Assembly: GCF_030263935.1 (NCBI RefSeq)
Contig: NZ_CP127162.1
Span: 1,621,501-1,685,500 of the forward strand
DNA from: Paenibacillus polygoni
Lineage (GTDB): Bacteria; Bacillota; Bacilli; Paenibacillales; Paenibacillaceae
Length of the DNA: 64,000 bases
Reading direction: 5' to 3'
A program made the position numbers and the translations under genes. The notes under the pieces are model-generated. The model was not told the origin of the DNA. It worked only from the letters and a program-made list of their open reading frames with translations, and made no database searches. This document shows, one piece after another, positions 9,257-18,812 of the stretch. The number at the start of each line of letters is the position of its first letter. Position 1 is the first letter of the stretch.

Positions 9257-10600
9257 ATGAGTATAAAAATGAAGCCGTTCTTTTCGGTTATGATTCTGGT
9301 ATTCATGCTCGTTGTGTCCGCATGTTCTGGGGGGAGTACGAGTTCCGGCGGCGATTCTGGGAAGGGAACAGAGGGACAAAAACCCGAAAGTGAGACGGTG
9401 GAACCGAAACCAGAAGAGAATAATGATCCTGTTACGCTGAAGCTCTACATTGGCACAGGAATCAGCGATGAGGAACTTAGCTCGATCATTGTAGATCCGG
9501 TCAAGGCAAAATATCCGAATATTACAATTGAGCCCGTTATACCCGACGAAGGAAAAAGGATTGAGGAATTGATTGCAGCAAATGATGTACCAGATATTAT
9601 TTATACCTGGAACGGAGATCTTGGAAAGTATGCGAACCTGGACTTATTTGAAGATATTACTCCATTAGCAGAGAAACAAGGTATTGATCTGAATGCTTTT
9701 CAGCCATCAACCTTAGATACCATTCGTCAATTTTCATCTAACAACGAATTGTATGCGCTACCATTTAATATGAGTTTCAATATTACATTTTTTAATAAAG
9801 ATATTTTTGATAAGTTTGGCGTGGATTATCCGACGAATGACATGACATGGGATCAAATGATCGAACTCTCTAAAAGCTTGACCCGAAACGAGAATGGTAT
9901 CCAATATCGTGGGCTTGACTCCGATAACTTGGGCCGAATGACCAGTCAGCTGGCAGCTTCGCATATTGATGGAAAAACAGAAGAGGCATCCGTTGATAAT
10001 GACAAATGGAAGCGTATTTATGAGACAGCTAAAAAAGTTTGGTCTATTCCGGGTAATGAACCCCCTAAAATGATGACATTTGACGCCCCTACTAACTTTG
10101 CGACTGAGAAAAATATAGCTATCCTTCCTTCCGCTTCTTACGTATTAGGTAGATTGGCTGATGTAGATTTTAATTGGGGCGTGGTCTCCTACCCGGTGTA
10201 TACCGATCTTCCAGATAATCATGGATATACAGAAGCCGGTATTCTTGGATTGACTAAAACAAGCAAGCATAAGGAGCAAGTTGTTCAGGCACTTTCTGTT
10301 ATTACATCCAAAGAAAATCAGCAGAAGATGGTACGTAACCAGGCGCGGCTTAGCCCGCTAAACGATCCGGAACTAAATAAACAGTTCGGAGCTGATCTTG
10401 AGCATCTAAAAGATAAAAATATCGGTGAGATGATTTATGATCCGCTTCAAGCTCCTTATTTCTCCAGCTATGAGAATGATGCCCGCGGCGTTGTGTGGGA
10501 TGCATTTAAAGAATATTACGCAGGAAAAGACATCAACACGACACTGCGTGAAGCGAATGAAAAAGTAAATGCACTGCTGGCTGAGAAAAAGGCTAAGTAA
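9257..10600 (+). CDS. Extracellular solute-binding lipoprotein, family 1 (sugar ABC transporter)
   Basis: The ATG at 9257 is chosen because GGAGG (9244-9248) lies 8 bases before it, overlapping the upstream ATG at 9242. The 447-residue protein has a lipoprotein signal with Cys23 (VVSAC) and then a Gly/Ser/Lys-rich spacer. The rest is a family-1 sugar-binding fold with typical landmarks (DIIYTWNGDL, ELYALPFNMSF, TNDMTWDQMIELSK). It should be anchored on the outer face of the membrane and deliver an oligosaccharide to a MalF/MalG-type permease. It is the first gene of the pectin locus and is followed by an attenuator-like hairpin and the ATPase gene. Confidence 0.88.
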   Translation: MSIKMKPFFSVMILVFMLVVSACSGGSTSSGGDSGKGTEGQKPESETVEPKPEENNDPVTLKLYIGTGISDEELSSIIVDPVKAKYPNITIEPVIPDEGKRIEELIAANDVPDIIYTWNGDLGKYANLDLFEDITPLAEKQGIDLNAFQPSTLDTIRQFSSNNELYALPFNMSFNITFFNKDIFDKFGVDYPTNDMTWDQMIELSKSLTRNENGIQYRGLDSDNLGRMTSQLAASHIDGKTEEASVDNDKWKRIYETAKKVWSIPGNEPPKMMTFDAPTNFATEKNIAILPSASYVLGRLADVDFNWGVVSYPVYTDLPDNHGYTEAGILGLTKTSKHKEQVVQALSVITSKENQQKMVRNQARLSPLNDPELNKQFGADLEHLKDKNIGEMIYDPLQAPYFSSYENDARGVVWDAFKEYYAGKDINTTLREANEKVNALLAEKKAK

Positions 10601-10608
10601 AGTAGATG

Positions 10609-10651
10609 CCGCCGATTCCTGGCTTACAGTAAAGGGATCGGCGGTTCCTCT
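10609..10651 (+). terminator. Attenuator-like hairpin between binding protein and ATPase genes
   Basis: Arms CCGCCGATTCC (10609-10619) and GGGATCGGCGG (10634-10644) form a GC-rich stem followed by a weak pyrimidine tract. Such a hairpin commonly stabilises the binding-protein message and lowers downstream expression, giving excess binding protein over ATPase. Confidence 0.6.
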
Positions 10652-10694
10652 ATTTACGAGTTGATAGCCACACCTAAGAGAGGAGGAAGGAAAG

Positions 10695-11816
10695 ATGGCT
10701 CAAATTCATTTTCAACAGGTAAGCAAAAGGTACGGAAAAGATAAAGAGGTGGTTGTTGACCAATTCAATTTGGAAATCTGTGATAAAGAATTCATTGTAT
10801 TTGTTGGTCCTTCCGGCTGCGGTAAATCAACGACGCTGCGAATGATTGCAGGGCTTGAGGATATTTCAGATGGTGAGGTTTACATTGATGATGTACTAGT
10901 CAATGACCTGCCTCCAAAGGATCGGGATATCGCAATGGTATTCCAGAATTATGCCTTGTATCCGAACATGTCTGTTTATGAAAATATTGCATTTGGACTC
11001 CGGCTACGAAAGCTCCCTAAACATGAAATTGACCAAGCGGTAAAAAGAGCGGCAAGAGTTCTTGAAATCGAACCTTTTCTTGAACGCAAGCCCAAAGAGC
11101 TTTCCGGCGGACAGCGACAGCGGGTTGCACTTGGAAGAGCCATTGTTCGTAATCCTAAAGTTTTTCTTATGGATGAACCGCTTTCCAATCTGGACGCAAA
11201 GCTTCGGGTCCAGATGCGATCAGAGATTATTCGACTTGTGAAAAAACTGGAGGTCACGACAATTTACGTAACTCATGACCAGACAGAAGCAATGACAATG
11301 GGAGACCGGATTGTGGTCATGAAAGATGGAGTCATTCAGCAGGTGGATAAGCCGGAAGAAATTTATAACAAACCGGTAAATACCTTTGTTGCCAGTTTTG
11401 TCGGTTCGCCTCCTATTAATTTTATTGAAGGAAAGCTGCAGGAAGCAGAAGACGGCCATCTCTTCTTTCGTACTCGGCGGTTTGATCTCGATATTCCGGG
11501 GGATCAGGCGAAGGCACTTAGGGAGCGTGGAATGCTGAATAAGACGGTGACACTCGGGATCCGCCCGGAAAATGTGGGTGTGGGGCCGTTGATGGATGAC
11601 ACCTCCCCGAGCAGTCAGATTCCAGGTTCCATTCAACTGACTGAACTTATGGGAGCGGACCGATATATATACCTAGATATCGGTTTTAAATCATGGCTCA
11701 TTGCCAGAGTGAATCCGCGAAATCAATTTGCGAGGGATGAACAGCTTCATGTCACGGTGGATATGAGCAAGGCGCTTTATTTTCATAAGGATACCGGTGA
11801 CCGGCTCATCGATTAA
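10695..11816 (+). CDS. Sugar ABC transporter ATP-binding protein (MsmX/UgpC family)
   Basis: The 373-residue protein shows Walker A GPSGCGKST (38-46), a Q-loop FQNYALYP (83-90), signature LSGGQ (136-140), Walker B VFLMDEP (156-162), H-loop His194 (THDQTEA), and a C-terminal OB/TOBE regulatory domain (about 235-370). This is the MsmX/UgpC/MalK subfamily that powers carbohydrate importers. It is the only ATPase in a locus with two permease pairs, so one ATPase probably serves both. B. subtilis MsmX is a known shared ATPase. Ribosome site AGGAGGAAGG precedes the ATG. Confidence 0.93.
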   Translation: MAQIHFQQVSKRYGKDKEVVVDQFNLEICDKEFIVFVGPSGCGKSTTLRMIAGLEDISDGEVYIDDVLVNDLPPKDRDIAMVFQNYALYPNMSVYENIAFGLRLRKLPKHEIDQAVKRAARVLEIEPFLERKPKELSGGQRQRVALGRAIVRNPKVFLMDEPLSNLDAKLRVQMRSEIIRLVKKLEVTTIYVTHDQTEAMTMGDRIVVMKDGVIQQVDKPEEIYNKPVNTFVASFVGSPPINFIEGKLQEAEDGHLFFRTRRFDLDIPGDQAKALRERGMLNKTVTLGIRPENVGVGPLMDDTSPSSQIPGSIQLTELMGADRYIYLDIGFKSWLIARVNPRNQFARDEQLHVTVDMSKALYFHKDTGDRLID

Positions 11817-11843
11817 GCATGTACAGAAGGAGAGAGATGAATC

Positions 11844-14816
11844 ATGAATGTTGTTATATTCAAGCTTCGCCGCATGCTCATGCTTCTCATCTGTATTGGC
11901 CTAATGTATCCGGTTCAAGCTGCCAGACCGAATCTAAGTTCAGCCGAAGCAAGCCCGGTTACGAGTTTGAAGCCGCTGATAGAGGGGGATTCAGATGAAC
12001 TTACACAATCAATGGAACCAAGACAAGCTGACATGCGGCGGGAATGGAAAAACAAGGAGATTATTTCTGGGCAAGAGCAGGTTCAGATCACAGCAGAGCA
12101 TCTGATAAATCATGACACAGAGGCTAGTGTCCAAGCAAAGAGTTATAAGGGAAAGGAGAATGTACTGGTCTGGAATAGCAATACGGATTCTTCTTGGATT
12201 GAGTTCCAAACGGATTTACCCGATGAAGGCTTGTATGAACTACATATCACGTATCATGTTATTTCAGATATATCCAAGAACGCACGAATCTCTTATCAGC
12301 CAATAGTGCTTGCGATGACCGTTGATGGGACCTATCCATTTATGGAAGCCAGAGCTCTACCATTATTCCGATATTTTGCTGATGAAAAGCAGGTGCGTAA
12401 AGACGATCAAGGAGATGAGGTTAGACCAAAACCGAAGCCGATCGAAGAGTGGCAGACGCAAGCTTTGCGTGATTCCGATGGGCGTTATACTGAACCGCTG
12501 TTATGGCATTTTAGCAAGGGAACTCACATGATTCGTCTCATAAGTCCAGAATCCCTAGCTATTGAGTCCATAGCACTTGTACCACCAGTACAAACCGAAG
12601 CTTACGCGCCCCCGTTGCAGCAAAAAAATGTTTCTACAGAAACGATCATTATTCAGGCAGAACAATTTGACATGAAAAATGATGTAGCAATACCACTTGT
12701 CTCCGAACAAGACCCGGCAATGACGCCTAAAGCTAATAATCATATTGTTTTTAATTCAGTTGGCGGAGAAAGGTGGTCTTCAGGTAATCAAGCGTTGACT
12801 TGGACCTTTGATGTACCCGAAAGCGGAATTTATAAACTTGCTATGCGCACCTATCAGGGTTTTACTTCCAACAAGGCTGTATTTCGAACCATTTATATTG
12901 ACGGTAAGGTACCTTTTAACGAGCTCCTTGCTTACCGGTTTCCTTATGCATCTAAGTGGAAGGGCAGTGTTATTTCTAGCGAAGAAGGTGAGCCATACCG
13001 CTTTTATTTAGAAAAGGGCACCCATACGATGCAGATGGAAGCAACCTATGCCCCGTTTTCACCTTCCATAGAACGACTACTTGATGTGCTGAGTGTTCTG
13101 CGTGAGGTTGACTATGATGTGAAGGCGATGACGGGCAGTAAGATTGATCGCAATCGGACTTGGAATGCAGAGAAAGATTATCCCGACATTATTGAGCGTC
13201 TTGAAATCATTCAAAACGAGCTGACTGAGTTAGCTAGCGAAATTACAAAAATCAATGGCAAGCGAGATACCTATATTCAAACGATTCAATCAGCAGTTCA
13301 AGATCTGCGAAGCATCAGCAAGAATCGAGACGAAATCCCTTATCACTACGACGATATTACCAACCTGCTTGGGAAGCTTGGAAATATTCAGTCAGGGCTT
13401 AGTGCTTCTCCACTGCAACTTGATCAAATTTATTGGGTTCCAGCTGAGTCTTCTTTTCCAAAGATGGAAGCGGGCTGGTGGTCAAAGGTCAAAAATAGAT
13501 TTGATGAATTCAGCTATTCTTTTGTGAAAGAAAATCAATTAAATGATATGGATGAAAATGTACTGAATGTGTGGGTTGCAAGGGGGAGAGATTATGTCAA
13601 CTTGCTACAACAATATGCGGATGAATATTACACGCCAGAGAATGGTGTGAAAGTAAAAGTGAATCTGCTAAATGACCCGAATATGCTTGTTCTCGCAAAC
13701 GCCGCTAATATTGTACCTGATATTGCTTTGGGTTTGTCCGAAGATAAGCCAATTGACTTTGCGATTCGTAATGCGGCTGTTGATTTATCCCAATTTCATG
13801 ATTATGAAAAGACTGCAGCCGCTTTCGCTCCCGGTGCACTTCTTCCCTATTATTACGATCAAGGGATCTACGGTTTGCCGGAGACCCAATCTTTTAAAGT
13901 GCTTTTTTATCGTAAAGATATTTTGGAGCGACTGAATCTTACCGTTCCGGATACATGGGATGATGTGATCAGTATGCTGCCTACTCTTCAGCAAGATAAT
14001 ATGGATTTTTATTTCCCGGCGAATGATTTTTCTACCTTTATATATCAAAATGGTGCGGATTTCTTTACGGAAAATGGGATGAAGAGCGGTCTTGACAGTC
14101 CAGAAGCCTTTCAAGGCTTTAAGGATTGGACTAATCTTTATACGATCTACAGCATCGAGAAAAGCGTACCCAGTTTTTATCAACATTTTAGAGACGGTTC
14201 TATGCCGGTTGGGGTAGCTGACTACAACATGTATGTCACGATGAGTGTTGCGGCTCCTGAGCTTACCGGAAGGTGGGGAATCGCTCCGCTTCCAGGGAAA
14301 AAAAGTGAAGATGGCACCGTGGAGAGATGGGCACAGGGAGGCGAACAGGCAACTGTAATTTTTAAAAAATCAGATAAACAGCAGGAAGCTTGGGAATTTA
14401 TGAAGTGGTGGTTATCTGCAGATATTCAAGAGAAATATGGCTCCGATCTGGAGGCGCTAAACGGCGTTCAATTCCGCTGGAATACTTCTAATGTTGAGGC
14501 ATTTGCTAGACTGCCTTGGTCGAAGGAGGAACTAAAAGTCATTCTAGAACAGTGGAAGTGGTATAAGGGAGTGCCTCAAGTACCTGGCTCTTATTTTGTG
14601 ACGCGGGAACTGAATAATGCCTGGTATCGCACTGTTCTGGATGGGGTGAACTATCGTTCTTCGCTGGAGCAGGCTGTTATGGAAATCAACAGAGAGTTGC
14701 TTCGGAAGCAGCAGGAGTTTGGGCTCGTTGATAAAGAAGGACATCTGCTGAAGACTTTGGACCTGCCGCAAATCGACGAACCTTGGGAAGGAGTGGATAG
14801 AATTGCCGAAAAATGA
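11844..14816 (+). CDS. Very large solute-binding protein with N-terminal carbohydrate-binding-like domains
   Basis: The 990-residue protein has a signal peptide (cleavage near VQA, residue 26). It then has two CBM35-like beta-sandwich regions (about 65-240 and 265-430, each with a WSSGNQALTW/WIEFQTDLP-type strand and an FSKGTHMI/LEKGTHTM turn) and a helical connector (about 440-560). A family-1 solute-binding domain (about 565-965) shows DIALGLSEDKPIDFA, GIYGLPETQSFKVLFYRKDIL and EAWEFMKWW. Ordinary binding proteins are about 430 residues. The extra modules may hold polysaccharide near the transporter. No lipobox was found, so the protein may be released or held by other means. The 3' end overlaps the permease start by 14 bases. 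Confidence 0.8.
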   Translation: MNVVIFKLRRMLMLLICIGLMYPVQAARPNLSSAEASPVTSLKPLIEGDSDELTQSMEPRQADMRREWKNKEIISGQEQVQITAEHLINHDTEASVQAKSYKGKENVLVWNSNTDSSWIEFQTDLPDEGLYELHITYHVISDISKNARISYQPIVLAMTVDGTYPFMEARALPLFRYFADEKQVRKDDQGDEVRPKPKPIEEWQTQALRDSDGRYTEPLLWHFSKGTHMIRLISPESLAIESIALVPPVQTEAYAPPLQQKNVSTETIIIQAEQFDMKNDVAIPLVSEQDPAMTPKANNHIVFNSVGGERWSSGNQALTWTFDVPESGIYKLAMRTYQGFTSNKAVFRTIYIDGKVPFNELLAYRFPYASKWKGSVISSEEGEPYRFYLEKGTHTMQMEATYAPFSPSIERLLDVLSVLREVDYDVKAMTGSKIDRNRTWNAEKDYPDIIERLEIIQNELTELASEITKINGKRDTYIQTIQSAVQDLRSISKNRDEIPYHYDDITNLLGKLGNIQSGLSASPLQLDQIYWVPAESSFPKMEAGWWSKVKNRFDEFSYSFVKENQLNDMDENVLNVWVARGRDYVNLLQQYADEYYTPENGVKVKVNLLNDPNMLVLANAANIVPDIALGLSEDKPIDFAIRNAAVDLSQFHDYEKTAAAFAPGALLPYYYDQGIYGLPETQSFKVLFYRKDILERLNLTVPDTWDDVISMLPTLQQDNMDFYFPANDFSTFIYQNGADFFTENGMKSGLDSPEAFQGFKDWTNLYTIYSIEKSVPSFYQHFRDGSMPVGVADYNMYVTMSVAAPELTGRWGIAPLPGKKSEDGTVERWAQGGEQATVIFKKSDKQQEAWEFMKWWLSADIQEKYGSDLEALNGVQFRWNTSNVEAFARLPWSKEELKVILEQWKWYKGVPQVPGSYFVTRELNNAWYRTVLDGVNYRSSLEQAVMEINRELLRKQQEFGLVDKEGHLLKTLDLPQIDEPWEGVDRIAEK

Positions 14817-15777
14817 GGTGGTGGTGAATCCACAAAAGATCGAGCGGCATGTCATAGGAAACTCGAGGTTGCAGGAGCTTATTAAGACGATCTATAAATA
14901 CCGGATTTCGTACCTATATATCGCGCCGTTTACTCTCTGTTTTCTGGCGTTTATATTCATTCCGATTGTGATGGCATTTGGTCTTAGTTTTACTTACTAC
15001 AATGCCATCGAACCTCCACGCTTCATTGGGTGGAAGAACTTTCAGAATTTATTATCTCAAGATTTGATATTTCTTCAGCATTCGCTGCCGAATACGTTCA
15101 AGTTTGCCCTTTTCGTTGGTCCTGGCGGATATATTCTTTCTTTTTTACTAGCTTGGCTTATTGCTCAACTTCCAAACAAAGCGAGAACATGGTATGCACT
15201 TGCTTTCTATACACCTTCACTTACAGGGACCATTGCGATGGGCATTGTATGGCTTCCGTTACTAGCAGGTGACCGAATCGGTTACTTAAACAGTTTCTTA
15301 ATGAAGTTTGGATTTATAGATTCTCCTATTTTATGGGTACAAGACAAAGCCTATCTTATGGGGTCGATGATCGGTGTAACCTTATGGTCAAGTATGGGGA
15401 TTGGTTTTCTCGCTATGCTAGCCGGTGTTCTCAATGTTAATCAGGAGTTATATGAAGCAGGTCGTCTTGACGGAATCAAGAGTCGGCTTCAGGAAATCTG
15501 GTATATCACCATTCCATCAATGAAACCTCAGATGTTGTTTGGTGCGGTAATGGCTATTGTAGGGACACTAAAATCAGGCGAAATTGGTACGACTTTATCT
15601 GGTTCATTCCCGACGCCTGAATACTCGGCACACGTTATTATCAGCTCGATTGACGATTACAGCGGTGTGCGCTATGAGCTGGGCTACGCCTCAGCTATCT
15701 CAGTATTTCTGCTTCTTATCATGTTCGCCGCTAATCGGTTTAGCATCAAGCTGTTCGGAACAAAGGAGGATGAATAA
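14803..15777 (+). CDS. Sugar ABC transporter permease (MalF type)
   Basis: The TTG start is supported by AAGGAG at 14788-14793, nine bases upstream, inside the end of the binding-protein gene. The 324-residue protein has six hydrophobic segments and the EAA loop ELYEAGRLDGI, the contact site for the ATPase coupling helices, near residue 220. It forms a heterodimer with the next gene product, whose start overlaps its stop (TAATG). With the binding proteins it makes an inner-membrane oligosaccharide importer. Confidence 0.9.
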   Translation: MPKNEVVVNPQKIERHVIGNSRLQELIKTIYKYRISYLYIAPFTLCFLAFIFIPIVMAFGLSFTYYNAIEPPRFIGWKNFQNLLSQDLIFLQHSLPNTFKFALFVGPGGYILSFLLAWLIAQLPNKARTWYALAFYTPSLTGTIAMGIVWLPLLAGDRIGYLNSFLMKFGFIDSPILWVQDKAYLMGSMIGVTLWSSMGIGFLAMLAGVLNVNQELYEAGRLDGIKSRLQEIWYITIPSMKPQMLFGAVMAIVGTLKSGEIGTTLSGSFPTPEYSAHVIISSIDDYSGVRYELGYASAISVFLLLIMFAANRFSIKLFGTKEDE

Positions 15778-16649
15778 TGCTGTTGTTCCGCAAAGCCTCA
15801 AAGCTGAAAGCGATGGACCCCTTTCAAAAGATGCTGCTTGTCGTGATGACAGCCGGTGCAATCTTTATGTTGCTGCCTATCTTTTATATTTTTAATCATG
15901 CGTTAAAGCCCTATCATGAGCTATTCCTCTATCCGCCTACGATTTTTGTTAGACAGCCTACACTACAGAATTTACAGGAACTGCTTAATATCACTAAGAA
16001 TTCGATTGTTCCGATCAGTCGATATTTATTCAACAGTGTTGTGGTTTCAGCCGCTACCGTTGTTCTTGTAACCATCATTAGCGCACTGTGTGCTTATCCA
16101 ATTTCAAAACATCAGTTTCCAGGACATAAGCTGTTTTTCGGCACCATTCTATTGTCCTTAATGTTTGCGCCTGAAACTGTAGCAATCCCAAGGTATCTCG
16201 TAGCTGTTAATCTTGGACTTAATAATCAATACTTCGGGCATATTTTACCGCATTTGGCCGCTCCAGTCGGGGTTTTTCTACTCAAGCAATTTATTGATCA
16301 GATTCCTAAGGAACTTTTCGAAGCAGCCAAGGTGGATGGTGCAAATGAGCATGTATTATTTGCCCGAATTGTACTTCCTATGGTGGGTCCTGCGATTGCT
16401 ACGGTGGCGATCATCACATTTCAGGGAGTGTGGGGGGACACCCAGACTTCAACCCTGTTTATGCAGGACGAAGCAATGAAGACGTTCCCGTTTTTTCTAA
16501 ATACACTCACAAGTAATTTGGCTAATAATGTGGCACGTCAAGGGGCAGCTGCTGTAGCAGCATTGATCTTGTTTTTGCCCAATTTTTTATTTTTTCTATT
16601 CTTTCAACGGAAAGTCATTCAAACAATGGCCCATTCCGGGATCAAGTAA
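15777..16649 (+). CDS. Sugar ABC transporter permease (MalG type)
   Basis: The 290-residue protein has six predicted membrane spans and the EAA motif ELFEAAKVDGAN (about residue 180), placing it in the MalG group. It overlaps the previous stop codon in TAATG, so the pair is translationally coupled. An AAAGGAGGA site lies just upstream. It completes the first permease pair. The NHL/YIP1 gene follows after 30 bases. Confidence 0.9.
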   Translation: MLLFRKASKLKAMDPFQKMLLVVMTAGAIFMLLPIFYIFNHALKPYHELFLYPPTIFVRQPTLQNLQELLNITKNSIVPISRYLFNSVVVSAATVVLVTIISALCAYPISKHQFPGHKLFFGTILLSLMFAPETVAIPRYLVAVNLGLNNQYFGHILPHLAAPVGVFLLKQFIDQIPKELFEAAKVDGANEHVLFARIVLPMVGPAIATVAIITFQGVWGDTQTSTLFMQDEAMKTFPFFLNTLTSNLANNVARQGAAAVAALILFLPNFLFFLFFQRKVIQTMAHSGIK

Positions 16650-16679
16650 TAACAGCGCCTAAAATAGGAGGGGTCAGAT

Positions 16680-18812
16680 ATGAATAGAAAAGCCGGATTC
16701 CTGCTTTTTCTTTCGCTCATTATCCTTGCGGCGGCACCGGCAAAAGTAATGGCTGATGTGAAATATCCCACCTATACCCTGAACAGTTATTCGGATCTGG
16801 TATATATGCAGCCTATTTATTATCCGGACAGTGTCTATGGAAATGATCTGACCGTTCAGGATCCAGACCATCCGGACAAGACATTACCCTCGAAACTGCA
16901 GGGGCCAAAGGATATTTTCATTGACAAAAAGGATGATATCTATATTGCGGATACAGGCAACAACCGTATTATTCAGTTGAATTCACGTGGTGAGTTGGCT
17001 CGTTACATTACCATTCCGGACAGCCCGCTAAATAATCCAGAAGGTGTATTCGTTACGGATGCCGGAGATATTTATGTTGCAGATACAGGAAATCAGCGAG
17101 TTATAAAACTAGATGCGAATGGACTGTTAGTAAAGGAATACGGACGTCCTGAGTCAAGGTATATTCCAGAGTCACTCAAGTATGATCCGGTGAAGCTGAT
17201 CGTTGATAAACGCGGATTTTTGTACATTGCTACAAACGGTGGGTATCAAGGACTTATACAACTAGATCCTGACGGTGAATTTCAATCTTTTTACGGGGCT
17301 AATGATGCAAAATTTACTGTAATGGATGGTATTAAGAGAGCCTTATACAGCAAAGAGATGTATGCTAACGAAATTAGCAAACTTCCTGGATCGATCAATA
17401 GTGTCACTACCGATGAGGAAGGATTCATCTATACAGTTAGTGGAGGAGACATTGAGAAGAATCAATTGCGAAAGCTAAATACACGGGGCGATAACCTGCT
17501 TACCGCGGAGAGTGAATTTGGCACAGCATCAGATGGATCTTACGGCGAGTACCTGATTTCAGAAGTGAAGAAGGCTGAACAAAAAGTACAGCTCATTGAC
17601 ACTGCTGTGGATCGTACTGGCAATATGGCAGTGATTGATCAACAGTTTAAATATATCAGTCACTATGATTCTTCTGGGAATTTACTCTACTTTTGGGGAG
17701 GTCCAGCCTCGACGTCCTCTAACCAGTTGGGGCTGCTTCAAAGTCCAAGAGCACTTGATTTCAATTCTCACGGAGAGTTGTTTGTACTTGATGATCAAAT
17801 GAATCTAGTCCAGGGTTTTCGACTTACCGAGTTTGGAAATCTCGTCAGTGCAGCGAATCAGTTAACACTAAATGGGCGCTATGAGGAAAGTGAGAAACCA
17901 TGGCGTGAAGTACTACGTCAGAATGCAGGTTTTACTCCCGCCGTGTTTGGACTAGCGAAAGCTGCTTACAAGAAAGGTCAATATGAGGAGGCCAAAGAGC
18001 TGTTTCGGCTAGCCGGTTCACAAGAGGGCTATTCAGACTCATTTTGGCAAATTCGCCTGGTTTGGTTTCAGAAAAACTTCTCTAAATTGGTTATGTTGTT
18101 TTTGATTGTGACCGCTTTGTATGTGGGAGTCACGAAGTGGGCAGCGCGAGGAAAGAAGAGAAAGTCTTCTCAGCCATTACATGCGGAGAAGCGAAGGTTC
18201 CTTGCAGAGCTGAAGCATGCTTTTTATCTATTGCGTCATCCCATTGATGGTTTTACAGCGATCAGATATGAATCCAAGGCGAGCTACTTAGGAGCGGGAA
18301 TCGTTTTAGTATGTGCCATTGTTTCTTTGATTGCAAATGAATATATGACGAGTTTTTCCTTTAATAAAATCGTTATTCGTGAGATAGATGTAATTTCTAT
18401 TATGCTGCGCTTTTTGCTCATTTGGTTCGGCTGGGTACTGGCTAATTATTTAATCAGCTCTATTTACCGGGGGGAAGGTCGGTTCCGAGACGTTTTTATT
18501 GGCAGCAGTTACTGTTTACTTCCTTTTATTTTGATTGGACTTCCACTTGCCATTCTATCGAATGGAATGACCATGTCGGAAGCTTCTATTTATGGTTTTT
18601 TTGATAAAGGGATGCTTTTATGGATTGGGCTGCTGTTTTTTTGGCAGATTCAATCTATTCATAACTATAGCGTAGGCGAGACTTCAATCAATATCTTATT
18701 ATCAGCCTTTACGCTAATCATGATCGCGGTCATGGTTTATGTCATCGGTGGGCTTGGCGGAGATTTGCTATCGTTCATCAGGGAGATTTATCTGGAGGTG
18801 AGCCTGCGATGA
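16680..18812 (+). CDS. NHL-repeat, TPR-like and YIP1 membrane protein
   Basis: The 710-residue protein has a signal peptide (about 1-26) and an extracytoplasmic beta-propeller with clear NHL repeats (DIFIDKKDDIYIADTGNNRI near 76 and GVFVTDAGDIYVADTGNQRV near 122, plus weaker copies to about 390). A short TPR-like helical region (about 395-460) follows, then a membrane span (about 470-490), a basic cytoplasmic loop and a YIP1-type domain with about five spans (510-705). NHL propellers usually bind ligands or partner proteins. No enzyme motif is visible. It sits between the two permease pairs and its stop overlaps the next start (ATGA), so it likely works with the transporter. Its function is unknown. 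Confidence 0.75.
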   Translation: MNRKAGFLLFLSLIILAAAPAKVMADVKYPTYTLNSYSDLVYMQPIYYPDSVYGNDLTVQDPDHPDKTLPSKLQGPKDIFIDKKDDIYIADTGNNRIIQLNSRGELARYITIPDSPLNNPEGVFVTDAGDIYVADTGNQRVIKLDANGLLVKEYGRPESRYIPESLKYDPVKLIVDKRGFLYIATNGGYQGLIQLDPDGEFQSFYGANDAKFTVMDGIKRALYSKEMYANEISKLPGSINSVTTDEEGFIYTVSGGDIEKNQLRKLNTRGDNLLTAESEFGTASDGSYGEYLISEVKKAEQKVQLIDTAVDRTGNMAVIDQQFKYISHYDSSGNLLYFWGGPASTSSNQLGLLQSPRALDFNSHGELFVLDDQMNLVQGFRLTEFGNLVSAANQLTLNGRYEESEKPWREVLRQNAGFTPAVFGLAKAAYKKGQYEEAKELFRLAGSQEGYSDSFWQIRLVWFQKNFSKLVMLFLIVTALYVGVTKWAARGKKRKSSQPLHAEKRRFLAELKHAFYLLRHPIDGFTAIRYESKASYLGAGIVLVCAIVSLIANEYMTSFSFNKIVIREIDVISIMLRFLLIWFGWVLANYLISSIYRGEGRFRDVFIGSSYCLLPFILIGLPLAILSNGMTMSEASIYGFFDKGMLLWIGLLFFWQIQSIHNYSVGETSINILLSAFTLIMIAVMVYVIGGLGGDLLSFIREIYLEVSLR

